Shown here one piece after another: positions 31,557 through 39,266 of a stretch of 41,250 nucleotides of DNA. Origin of the DNA: Myxococcota bacterium (GTDB lineage: Bacteria; Myxococcota_A; UBA796; CAJQPC01). The position numbers were made by a program, and so were the translations under genes. The stretch spans positions 1 through 41,250 of the forward strand of contig JAKLKE010000020.1 of NCBI GenBank assembly GCA_023150775.1, read 5' to 3'. Position 1 is the first letter of the stretch; each line of letters starts with the position of its first letter. The notes below the pieces were generated by a model. The model was not told where the DNA came from. It worked only from the letters and a program-made list of their open reading frames with translations, and made no database searches.

Positions 31557-32798
31557 ATGGTCTCCACCACGCTCCTGCTCCTCCTCGTCTCCTGCGCCGC
31601 CCGCGACCTCACGCTGCGGCCCCTCGCTGAGCTGGCCCCGGCCCCGGCGCGGGCCTTGGCCTTCCAGACGGAGGAGGAGGCCTGGCGGGTCTTGCTCAGC
31701 CAAGGGGGCCTGCCGCCGCCGAAGGTGCCGCCGGTGCTGATCTTGGATGACCGGTTTCCTGCGCCAGGGCACGTCAGCAACTTGATGTACGCCCCGCGCT
31801 TTCTGGGTGACGCGGACGACGCCCGGGCCTTGATGGGCCGGTGGACGACGAGCTGGGCGGGGCGGCCCGTGGCCTTGGCCGGGCTCAGCGACTCGGTGCT
31901 CGTCGAGGGGGTCGCCGCCTGGGCCGTGGTGGGCCTCGCCCGGGAGCTCGCCGCGGGCACCGCCACCGAGGGCTGGACCTTACGCCGAGACGAGCTGATC
32001 CCCGAGGCGATGATGGCGACCCAGGCCGGGATCTTCGCCCTGGACACGCTCATCACCAGCGGGCGGGTGCCCCCGAGCTGGCGCAGCTCCTACGCCGCCG
32101 TGCTGAGCGCCGTGCTGGCGGAGACCTCGGCCCCGGCCGTCCCCAACATCCCGATCGATGACCCGGCCGCGTGGCTCAGCCAAGGTGAGGAGCTGCGCCA
32201 AGGCCTCGGCAACGCGGTGGTCTTGGGCTTGGGTGAGGTGACGCTCAACGACAACGAGCGGGCCGCGCTCTATGAGGCCACCCGCACGCTCCTGGCCTCT
32301 GAGACGGCGTGGCTCTCGGGCCCCTCGGCCTTGCCCGAGTCGTTGACCACACGCCTCGCCGAGCGCTCCCAGCGCACCGTCGAGCGGTCCCTCGGCAACC
32401 TTGAGCCGCCGCTCCAGTCTTGGGAGCGCTCGGCGGAGGGCGTGCTCGTCGGCACAGTGAACGACCGGGGCTGGATGTTTCGCCTCGACGTTGAGGGCGA
32501 CCGGGTGCGCGCCGTGCTCACCGTGCCGATGCCCAAGAACCCCGCCCTGGAGCGCGACCTGATGGCCCTGGCGAACGCCGTGAACGGCGCCCTGGACTCC
32601 GCCCACCTCGACCTGATGCCCGGTGAGCTGCGCCTGCGTCACGCCTGGACGCCGATCACCTCCGACAGCACCGCCTCCGACGCGCTCTACGCCTTGCTGA
32701 CCGTGGCGGATCGTTGGGCGCCCTTGTTTGAGCAGGTCGCCACCAAGGCGCTCACCGTCGAGGCGGCCTGGGCGATGGGCCAAGGAGGCACACCATGA
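31557..32798 (+). CDS. Lipoprotein of unknown function, first of a coupled pair
   Basis: 413 residues. A short signal peptide with lipobox LVSC (Cys13). The remainder is mixed alpha/beta with no domain I recognise. Segments about 100-240 are helical (VEGVAAWAVVGLARELAAGT; LITSGRVPPSWRSSYAAVLS), and 290-410 contains beta strands (GVLVGTVNDRGWMFRLDVEG). There are no obvious catalytic motifs. The stop overlaps the next start (ATGA, 32795-32798), which implies coupled synthesis with the second lipoprotein and perhaps a joint complex. Confidence 0.78.
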   Translation: MVSTTLLLLLVSCAARDLTLRPLAELAPAPARALAFQTEEEAWRVLLSQGGLPPPKVPPVLILDDRFPAPGHVSNLMYAPRFLGDADDARALMGRWTTSWAGRPVALAGLSDSVLVEGVAAWAVVGLARELAAGTATEGWTLRRDELIPEAMMATQAGIFALDTLITSGRVPPSWRSSYAAVLSAVLAETSAPAVPNIPIDDPAAWLSQGEELRQGLGNAVVLGLGEVTLNDNERAALYEATRTLLASETAWLSGPSALPESLTTRLAERSQRTVERSLGNLEPPLQSWERSAEGVLVGTVNDRGWMFRLDVEGDRVRAVLTVPMPKNPALERDLMALANAVNGALDSAHLDLMPGELRLRHAWTPITSDSTASDALYALLTVADRWAPLFEQVATKALTVEAAWAMGQGGTP

Positions 32799-33379
32799 GG
32801 CTCACCCTGCGGCTCTTCAAGCGGTTTGTGCTCGTCCTGCTCCCGATCCTGGGCCTCACGGCCTGCGACGAGCCGCGCCCGACGAAGATCACCTGGCGGT
32901 TTGAGCTCAAAGCGGGCGTCGGCGAGATCACCCTGCACGATCTCCGCGGCGAGGCGAGCCTGTTTGAGCGCCTCGTGACGGCCTGGGTGGAGGGGGACCA
33001 GCCGCCCCAAGCGCTGCTGCCGCGGGTGACGCTCGGCGAGCGCGCCCTGGTCGTGGACGGCGCCGCGCTGAACCTCGTGCTGCCGATCCAGTTTGACGAG
33101 CGCGCGGATCTGCCCCTGCTCACCTGGGACAAAAAGCACCCCGCGCGCTTCTGCCCGCCGATGGGTCAGGTCATCACCCGGGCCAACGCCAAGGCCCGCG
33201 ACCCAGACGGCTGCGTGGTCTGGGGTCGCCGGGCGAGCACCCTGCTCGTGGAGACCGCGCCGATGGACCCCGAGACCGCCCCGAGCCTCCTCCCGGTGTA
33301 CATGACCTGGGTTCAGGCGGGCTCGCCGCCCTTTGAGGACGACGAGACCGAGACCGAGACCGAGACCGCGCAGCCCTAA
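32795..33379 (+). CDS. Small lipoprotein, second of a coupled pair
   Basis: 194 residues. The signal peptide ends in lipobox LTAC (Cys24). The mature part is predicted all-beta (ITWRFELKAGVGEITLHDLR; RALVVDGAALNLVLPIQFDE) with two further cysteines (FCPPMG, DGCVVWG) that could form a disulfide. The C-terminus ends in an ETETETET tail from a GAGACC hexamer repeat (about 33346-33369). Function not recognised. The start overlaps the preceding lipoprotein stop by 4 bp, and the last 4 bp overlap the convergent Cys-repeat gene. Confidence 0.78.
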   Translation: MRLTLRLFKRFVLVLLPILGLTACDEPRPTKITWRFELKAGVGEITLHDLRGEASLFERLVTAWVEGDQPPQALLPRVTLGERALVVDGAALNLVLPIQFDERADLPLLTWDKKHPARFCPPMGQVITRANAKARDPDGCVVWGRRASTLLVETAPMDPETAPSLLPVYMTWVQAGSPPFEDDETETETETAQP

Positions 33380-34431
33380 AAGCCGACCATCACGCCCGCG
33401 ACGAGGCTCGTGCCGCCCATACGCAGTGCACGTTTGGTGTCGGGCTCGCCATAGCCAAAGGGCTCGGTGACCTGCACAAAGGCGCCGAGGCCGAGCTTCT
33501 CTGGGGGCATCCGGGTGAGCTCTAAGGCCGCGCCTAAGCTCGCCCCGGTGTAGCCCGCGCCGACGCCGAGGCCGATGACCCCCTTCGCGTCGAGGCGGAA
33601 GTGGTCGCCGAAGGGGGCGCCGAAGGTCTTCACACGAAGCTGGGCCTCAAAACGCCAGGCCTCAAAATCGACCCATTGTTCGTGGCTGAGCATCAGCGTG
33701 GGGCCAAACCAGCCGCCGACGCGGCCCACGCCGAAGCCTAAGGAGTTCTGGCGCAGGCCCGCCGAGGGCAGGTCGCTGGTGAAGCTGCCGTAGAGCGCGG
33801 TGTGTTTTGGCTTACGCTCCCGAGGGGTCTTGTCATCTGGCACGGGCAGGGGCGGGTCGGCGGGCTCGTCGTCCTCCACGCGGGCGTCGAGGGGCAGCAC
33901 GGCGAGCACGGGCTCACCGCTGAGCAGCGGCCCCATCGGCGCCCCGTCGGCGCAGACGGCGTCGGCTTCAGCGGCGAGCTCCGGGCCCAGGGCGGAGACG
34001 AGCTGGCTCGGCGTGGCGCGGGTGATGAGCAGCTCGGTCTTACAGGCGCAGAAGCTCTCCACGTCGGGCCGCGCGGCCTGGGTGCTCAGGCAGGTGTCGC
34101 GGATCAGCGTCTTGTCCTCTTCAGTGAAGGACTCCATCGGCGCCTGGGCGTCGGCGGCGCTGGGCGTGAGGAGCTGGGCGCGGCAGGCGCGGTCGGCCTC
34201 GTTCAGCATCGCCGGGGCCTCGGGGGTGCTGAGGCTCTCCGGCGGGGCCGCCGTGCTGACCTCCTCAATAAAACAGGCGCAGAACCGCACCTGCAGCTCG
34301 CCGTTGTCGCTCACCTTGGGGGCGTGCTCGCTGAGGCAAAGATCACCGAGCACGAGCTTCTTGTCGTCGCTCCACTCCCCCGCCGAGGCTTGGGAGACGA
34401 GGGCGACCATGAGCGGTAAGGCGGAGAACAT
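33376..34431 (-). CDS. Exported protein: duplicated Cys modules plus C-terminal beta-barrel-like domain
   Basis: 351 residues with signal peptide 1-17 (cleavage after ASA). Two related modules follow. The first (about 20-85) has DKKLVLGDLCLSEHA, then FCAC and a later Cys. The second (about 104-165) has DKTLIRDTCLSTQA, then FCAC and a later Cys. The shared pattern is K-x-L-x-x-x-x-C-L-S...F-C-A-C...C. A Pro/Asp-rich linker (about 180-205) joins a C-terminal half of alternating beta strands ending in GTSLVAGVMVGF, which looks like a small outer-membrane barrel with a terminal Phe. The ATG overlaps the uvrC stop by one base (TGATG), so it is co-translated with uvrC, an odd pairing. Function unknown. 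Confidence 0.78.
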   Translation of the reverse strand: MFSALPLMVALVSQASAGEWSDDKKLVLGDLCLSEHAPKVSDNGELQVRFCACFIEEVSTAAPPESLSTPEAPAMLNEADRACRAQLLTPSAADAQAPMESFTEEDKTLIRDTCLSTQAARPDVESFCACKTELLITRATPSQLVSALGPELAAEADAVCADGAPMGPLLSGEPVLAVLPLDARVEDDEPADPPLPVPDDKTPRERKPKHTALYGSFTSDLPSAGLRQNSLGFGVGRVGGWFGPTLMLSHEQWVDFEAWRFEAQLRVKTFGAPFGDHFRLDAKGVIGLGVGAGYTGASLGAALELTRMPPEKLGLGAFVQVTEPFGYGEPDTKRALRMGGTSLVAGVMVGF

Positions 34432-36329
34432 CAGGGCTCCTGGGGTGCTTCGGCGGCGGAGGGTGCGGCGGCGGGCGCGGTGTTGTCCGCAGGGGTCTCA
34501 TCGGGGTGCAGGGCCGACCAGATGCCCCAGGCGAGCTGGGGGCCGATGCCCGGCACCTCGGCGAGGGTCGGCAGATCGGCGGCCATCACGGCCTTCATGC
34601 TGCCGAGGTGGCGCAACAGGGCCTTCTTGCGCGTGGGGCCGACCCCGGGCAGCGCGTCCAGCGCCGAGGTGAAGGTGTTCGTCTTGCGCACCTGGCGGTG
34701 GAAGGTGATCGCGAAGCGGTGGGCCTCGTCGCGGAGCTGCCGCAGGAGGTTCAGCGCCGGGTCATGGTCGGGCAGGCGCAGGAGCTCGTCTTGGTCGGGG
34801 AGCACGATCTTGTCGACGGCGTCGTGCTCGCCTTTGCGGCGCTCGGTGCGGGGCTTGGAGAGGCCGATGATCGCCTGATCCTCAAAGCCCAGCTCGGCCA
34901 AGGCGGCGCGGGCGGCGGAGAGCTGGCCTTTGCCGCCATCCACCACCACCAGATCGGGGAAGACGCCCTCTTCAGCGGCGCGGCGGAAGCGGCGCTCCAA
35001 GATCTCGTTCATCGTCGCGAAGTCATCAGCGCCGACGACGGTCTTGATCTTGTAGTGGCGGTAGTGTTTTTTCTCCGGGGCGCCGTCGATGAACACCACA
35101 CACGAGGCCACGGGGTTTGTGCCTTGGAAGTTCGAGTTGTCAAAACACTCGATGCGGTGGGGCGGCTCGGCGAGGTTGAGCAGGGTCGCCAGCTCCTCCA
35201 GGGCGCGGCGGCGGCGGTCGGCGACGTCGTTGCGGCGGCGGAAGCGGTCCCGGGCGTTGTCGGCGGCGAGGCGCTGCAGCCGGGCCTTCTCGCCGCGCTG
35301 GGGCAGGCGCACCCGGAACGCCCCGCCGCGCCGCTCCCGCAGCACCTCCGTGAGCGCGTCGAGGCCTGAAGGCTCCAGGGGCAGCAGGAGCTCCGGCGGG
35401 ATGAGCGCGCCCTCGCCATACCAGGCGTTGAGCCAGGACGAGAGCCGCTCCCCGGGCTCTCCCGGCGCGTCGTCAAACTCCAGGTACTCCGGCTCCAACA
35501 TCTTGCCTTCACGCACGGGGATGATCGCCGCCACACCCCGGTCACCCTCCAGGAACACGCCCCAGACGTCCCGATCGGCCAGGTCTGGGTCAGCGACCTT
35601 CTGGCGCTCCAGGGTGCCCTCGATCTCTTTGACCAGATCCCGCAGCCGGGCGGCCTCCTCAAAGTCTTCGCCCTCGGCGGCGGCGAACATGCGGTCCTTG
35701 AGGCGCTGGATGAGCTCTTGGTCGCGGCCGCTCACGAGGAGCAGCGCCTGGTCGATGAGCTCGCGGTAGGCCTCGGGGGTGGTGTGGCCGGGCACACAGG
35801 GCGCCACGCAGCGGCCGAGCTGGTGCAAGAGGCAGGGGCGGCTGCGGCCCTTCATCACCTGATCGGTGCAGGTGCGCAGGGGGAAGGCGCGCTGCAAGAA
35901 GGTGAGCGTGGAGCGGGCGCTCTGGGCGCTGGAGAAGGGGCCTTGGTAACGGGCGCCGTCGTCGCGCACCTTTCGCACCAGCTCAAAGCGGGGCCAGGGC
36001 TGCTTCATGTCCAGGCGCAGGTGCAGGAAGTGTTTGTCGTCGCGCAGGCGCACGTTGTAGGGCGGCAGGTACCGCTTGATGAGCGTGCTCTCTAAGATCA
36101 GCGCCTCTTTCTCGGTGTCGGTGAGCACGGCGTCGACGGTGACGGCCTGCTCCACCAAGAGGCGCACCATGGCCCGGGGATCGTGCCCGGCGAGGTACTG
36201 GCGCACCCGCGCGCGGAGCACCTTGGCTTTGCCGACGTAGAGCACGCGGTCGTTCTTGTCGCGGAACAGGTACACGCCGCTGCGCTCAGGCATCCGGGCG
36301 GCGGCGTCTTCGAGGCTTTGGTGAGGCAT
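34431..36329 (-). CDS. uvrC: Excinuclease ABC subunit C (nucleotide excision repair)
   Basis: 632 residues; E. coli UvrC has 610. ATG 36329 places the GIY-YIG domain at the N-terminus as in the family (SGVYLFRDKNDRVLYVGKAK, about 17-36). The frame runs 40 codons further up, only as antisense of the next gene. Then a Cys-containing segment (CLLHQLGRCVAPC), the UVR domain (DFEEAARLRDLVKEIE, about 220-235), the RNase H-like 5' nuclease (IECFDNSNFQGTNPVASCVV, VVVDGGKGQL) and a C-terminal helix-hairpin-helix pair (LPGVGPTRKKALLRHLGS, EVPGIGPQLAWGIW). It cuts both sides of DNA lesions with UvrB. It is upstream of, and overlaps, the Cys-repeat gene. Confidence 0.97.
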   Translation of the reverse strand: MPHQSLEDAAARMPERSGVYLFRDKNDRVLYVGKAKVLRARVRQYLAGHDPRAMVRLLVEQAVTVDAVLTDTEKEALILESTLIKRYLPPYNVRLRDDKHFLHLRLDMKQPWPRFELVRKVRDDGARYQGPFSSAQSARSTLTFLQRAFPLRTCTDQVMKGRSRPCLLHQLGRCVAPCVPGHTTPEAYRELIDQALLLVSGRDQELIQRLKDRMFAAAEGEDFEEAARLRDLVKEIEGTLERQKVADPDLADRDVWGVFLEGDRGVAAIIPVREGKMLEPEYLEFDDAPGEPGERLSSWLNAWYGEGALIPPELLLPLEPSGLDALTEVLRERRGGAFRVRLPQRGEKARLQRLAADNARDRFRRRNDVADRRRRALEELATLLNLAEPPHRIECFDNSNFQGTNPVASCVVFIDGAPEKKHYRHYKIKTVVGADDFATMNEILERRFRRAAEEGVFPDLVVVDGGKGQLSAARAALAELGFEDQAIIGLSKPRTERRKGEHDAVDKIVLPDQDELLRLPDHDPALNLLRQLRDEAHRFAITFHRQVRKTNTFTSALDALPGVGPTRKKALLRHLGSMKAVMAADLPTLAEVPGIGPQLAWGIWSALHPDETPADNTAPAAAPSAAEAPQEP

Positions 36330-36432
36330 CCAGTGAAGTTTACACCCGCGCGGCCCGCGAAGGCTCGTCCCCTCCTCCCCCAAGCCGCCGGTTCGGAGAT
36401 AAGCTGGCGTCAGCCCCGGAGCCGTCCCCCCT

Positions 36433-37227
36433 GTGCGCAACCGCCTCAAGGCGATCTTCTACGCCCTCCTCTCGATCCTGATCTCCGTCTCGGCCTACCT
36501 GGTGCCGATGCTCGTGGCGTTGCTCTCGACGATGGTAGACGGCGACTTTGAGGTGGACGAGCCCCCCGAGGAGCGCGCCGTCGAGTACATGGCGTCGATG
36601 TCCCTGACGCCCTTCCCCGAGGCCTCGGAGCGGGTGCGAGAGGTCACCGAGACCTTAGAGAAGCCCCCCAAGTCCTTAGAGGCCGAGTCCAAGAAGAAGG
36701 CCGTGGAGAAGGCCGAGCTGGCCGTCGTCAACCCCAAGGCCAAGCCCCAGCCCGTGCCCAAAGACCAGCCCGATCCCGCCGGCGGCGGCGACGGCGGCGA
36801 GGGCACCCCCAGCGGCGGCAAGGTCGTGGGCCCCACCCAAGACGGCGAGGGCTCCAAGAAACAAGACTGCCTGCCCGACAACCCCGACATCAAGCCCCTG
36901 GGCGCCAACAAGTACCAGGTCAAGCGCGCGCTCATCGACGACTACTCCAACAGCCCCCTCAAGGCCCAGCGCCTCGCCGACACCCACTGGCTCAAGAAAG
37001 ACGGCGAGAACTTCGGCTTCCGCGTCCTGCGTGTGCGCTGCGGCAACGACCTCTACCAGCTCGGCTTCCGCGGCGGCGACGCCGTGCTCTCCGTGAACGA
37101 GGAGCCGGTGACGAGCCTCGGTCAGGCGGTGGAGGCATACCGGAAGCTGCGGAACAAGAAGCGGCTGCGGGTGAAGATCCGGCGGAACAAGAAGGAGCTG
37201 GTGTTGGAGTATGTGTTGGTGGAGTGA
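36433..37227 (+). CDS. Single-pass membrane protein with C-terminal PDZ domain (GspC-like)
   Basis: 264 residues from GTG 36433 (GGAG about 11 nt upstream). One membrane helix at about 7-34, an acidic then Lys/Pro/Gly-rich linker (about 40-145, containing QPVPKDQPDPAGGGDGGEGT), and a C-terminal PDZ domain (about 195-264: GFRVLRVRCGNDLYQLGFRG, GDAVLSVNEEPVTSLGQAVE). The order of helix, flexible linker and PDZ matches the type II secretion component GspC or membrane-bound PDZ adaptors. No other secretion genes are nearby, so its system is unknown. Two cysteines flank the PDZ start. A possible -10, TAAGCT, lies at 36400-36405. The non-coding foldback region follows. Confidence 0.8.
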   Translation: MRNRLKAIFYALLSILISVSAYLVPMLVALLSTMVDGDFEVDEPPEERAVEYMASMSLTPFPEASERVREVTETLEKPPKSLEAESKKKAVEKAELAVVNPKAKPQPVPKDQPDPAGGGDGGEGTPSGGKVVGPTQDGEGSKKQDCLPDNPDIKPLGANKYQVKRALIDDYSNSPLKAQRLADTHWLKKDGENFGFRVLRVRCGNDLYQLGFRGGDAVLSVNEEPVTSLGQAVEAYRKLRNKKRLRVKIRRNKKELVLEYVLVE

Positions 37228-37250
37228 GGGGGCGGTGGTGGCGTCGCGGA

Positions 37251-37841
37251 GAACGAACCACAGAGCCACCGAGGACACGGAGGTCTGCACACAGAGGGCA
37301 CGGTGGGGGTTGGTGGCGTCTGCCGCGACTCGGAGGGCCTCTCAGCGCGGCGGCGAGGCGAGACGGACCTTGAGGCGCGCAAAGGCGCAAAGACGCCAAG
37401 AGCTCACCGAAGGCGCCATCGTCGGCGACATCCAGACCGTCGGCATCGGAGCGGGACGCCCAGCCCAGCCCCGCGTCGCGGCGATCGTCGGCGACACCCC
37501 AACCTCTTGGCGGCTTGGCGGCTTGGCGCGAGAAAAACAACGCCGCGACGATCACCGCCCGCTCGAAGAGCCGATCGCCCATCCCCCCGGACAGGTCGCG
37601 CAAAGCCGCCAAGGCGTCCCACGAGGACGACGACCGCCTGAAGACGGCAGCGAGGCGAGCGACGGGGAGACAAAGCACGCGGGCGCTGCGGCGGGGCAGA
37701 GCGGGGTTGGTGACGCTGAACCACAGCGCGCCGCTCGCCACCCGCTTCCTCCGCCCCTCCGAGTCGCGGCAGCCGCCTTCCCCCACCACCGAGCCCTCTG
37801 TGTTCAGAGCTCTATGCCCTCTGTGGCTCTGTGGTTCGTTC
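37251..37841. repeat. 591-bp non-coding foldback element with nested inverted repeats
   Basis: The gap 37228-37872 holds no credible gene. Its ends are an ungapped 86-bp inverted repeat: 37251-37336 against 37756-37841, 73 of 86 positions complementary by my count, with the outermost 19 bases perfect (GAACGAACCACAGAGCCAC). Nested inside is a second pair, 37376-37402 (CGCAAAGGCGCAAAGACGCC...) against 37504-37530 (CTCTTGGCGGCTTGGCGGCT...). The CACAGAG-rich and CGCAAAG/CGCCAAG-rich units resemble dispersed intergenic repeats of many environmental bacteria (from memory). Open frames through it on both strands look like shadows of the repeat. It lies between the PDZ and MenE-like genes, 31 bp before the latter's start. 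Confidence 0.75.
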
Positions 37842-37872
37842 CCCTTCGCCCGAAGCCTGGTCCTTGCTCACC

Positions 37873-39192
37873 ATGAGGCTCAGCTCCCCCCTCGCCAGCG
37901 CCGCCCGCTCGTTCCCTGAGCGCACGCTCTTGGAGTTTGAGGGCGCCACCCACACCGCGGCGTCTCTGTTCGCCGAGTCCCAGCGCCTCGCCGGGGGTCT
38001 GGCGGCGGCGGGGGTGGGCCCCGGCGACGTGGTGGCGCTTTTGGGAGAGCCCTCGCCGAGCTGGGTGGCGCAGCTTCACGCGGCGTGGTGGCTCGGCGCC
38101 GTCGTCGCCCCGGTGGCCCCCCGGGCCGCTGAAGCCGAGCGGGACGCCTTGCTTCGCCGCCTCAACCCCCGCTGGATCGTACACGAGCGCGGCTTGGCTT
38201 TGCCCGAGGGCGATCCGCCCCCCGAGCGTCTGTGGGGCTTGGACGAGCCCGCCTTGTTGTTGGCCTCCTCAGGCTCCACCGGCGCCCCCAAGCTCTTGCC
38301 GCTCACCCTGGGGCAGCTCCTCTTCTCGGCCTTTGGCTCGGCCTCCCGCTTAGGCCACCTGCCTGAGGACCGCTGGTTATGCTGCCTGCCGCTGCACCAC
38401 GTCGGCGGGCTCTCTGTGCTGATTCGGTCCGCCGTCTTGGGCTTCACCGCCCTGCTTCACCCACGGTTTGACGCCGCCCGGGTGGCCCAGGAGCTTGACA
38501 GCGGCCTGGTGAGCCTCGTCTCGTTTGTGCCGGCCATGCTCAGCGAGGTGCTGGACCAGCGGCCCGAGGCGCCCTTTCCGCGGCGTCTGCGGGTGATCTT
38601 GCTCGGCGGCGCTCCTTGCCCAGCCCCTCTGCGTGAGCGCGCTCGGGCCTTAAACCTGCCGATTTCCGTGACCTGGGGCATGACCGAGACGGCCTCCCAG
38701 GTGGCCACCCGCGCCCCCGGCGACCACCGACAAGGCGGCGACGTAGGCTGGCCTCTGCCGTTTAACGAGGTGAGCGCCGACGCCGACGGCGTTCTGACCG
38801 TGCGGGGTGTCTTGGCCCCCGGCGGCGAGCACCGCACGAACGACACCGGGCGCGTGGAGGAGACGGGGCGTGTGGTCGTCTCCGGTCGGGCGGACCTGGT
38901 GCTCATCTCCGGCGGCGAGAACATACACCCGGGAGAGATCGAGGCCGCGCTCTTGGCGCACCCCGAGGTGGCCGAGGCCGTCGTGATCGGGCGGCCCGAT
39001 GCGCGCTGGGGCGAGCGGCCCGTGGCGTTCGTGACCTTACGCGCGGAGGCGACGGTGGTGGGCGACACGCTTCGGGCCTGGTGTCGCCAGCGACTCTCGG
39101 CGTTTAAGGTGCCCGACCGGGTGACCGTGCTCGATGGGCTGCCCCGCACGGCGCTGGGCAAGGTGGATCGGGGGGCGCTCTCGCGGATGTGA
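37873..39192 (+). CDS. menE: AMP-forming acyl-CoA ligase, MenE-like (o-succinylbenzoate-CoA ligase type)
   Basis: 439 residues from ATG 37873; 14 further in-frame codons upstream lie in the repeat. ANL-superfamily motifs: LLLASSGSTGAPKLLPL (P-loop A3), WGMTETAS (A5), GRADLVLISGGENIHPGEIE (A8 hinge) and the catalytic Lys in PRTALGKVDR (A10). The short length and sequence style fit MenE, which activates o-succinylbenzoate for menaquinone synthesis. No other men genes are in the window, so a related aryl/acyl-CoA ligase remains possible and the symbol is tentative. Any promoter must lie in or over the foldback element just upstream. No strong ribosome site is seen before the ATG. Confidence 0.82.
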   Translation: MRLSSPLASAARSFPERTLLEFEGATHTAASLFAESQRLAGGLAAAGVGPGDVVALLGEPSPSWVAQLHAAWWLGAVVAPVAPRAAEAERDALLRRLNPRWIVHERGLALPEGDPPPERLWGLDEPALLLASSGSTGAPKLLPLTLGQLLFSAFGSASRLGHLPEDRWLCCLPLHHVGGLSVLIRSAVLGFTALLHPRFDAARVAQELDSGLVSLVSFVPAMLSEVLDQRPEAPFPRRLRVILLGGAPCPAPLRERARALNLPISVTWGMTETASQVATRAPGDHRQGGDVGWPLPFNEVSADADGVLTVRGVLAPGGEHRTNDTGRVEETGRVVVSGRADLVLISGGENIHPGEIEAALLAHPEVAEAVVIGRPDARWGERPVAFVTLRAEATVVGDTLRAWCRQRLSAFKVPDRVTVLDGLPRTALGKVDRGALSRM

Positions 39193-39232
39193 GGGGCTGC
39201 GGGTGAGCTTCCGGGCCACCCCCGCCGCGCTG

Positions 39233-39241
39233 TGCTACCCT
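39233..39241 (+). promoter_or_regulatory. Candidate extended -10 promoter element
   Basis: TGCTACCCT fits TGnTAnnnT and lies 31 bp before the start of the exported TPR gene. It parallels TGCTAAACT at 7304. No clear -35. Confidence 0.3.
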
Positions 39242-39266
39242 GCTCAGCGTCCTGACGAGGTGTTCG

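Noticed and set aside
37211-37876. Open frames of 221 and 265 codons through the foldback region on both strands
   Set aside because: The two frames mirror each other because the region is an inverted repeat. There is no ribosome site or domain, and the composition is Arg/Pro-rich noise.
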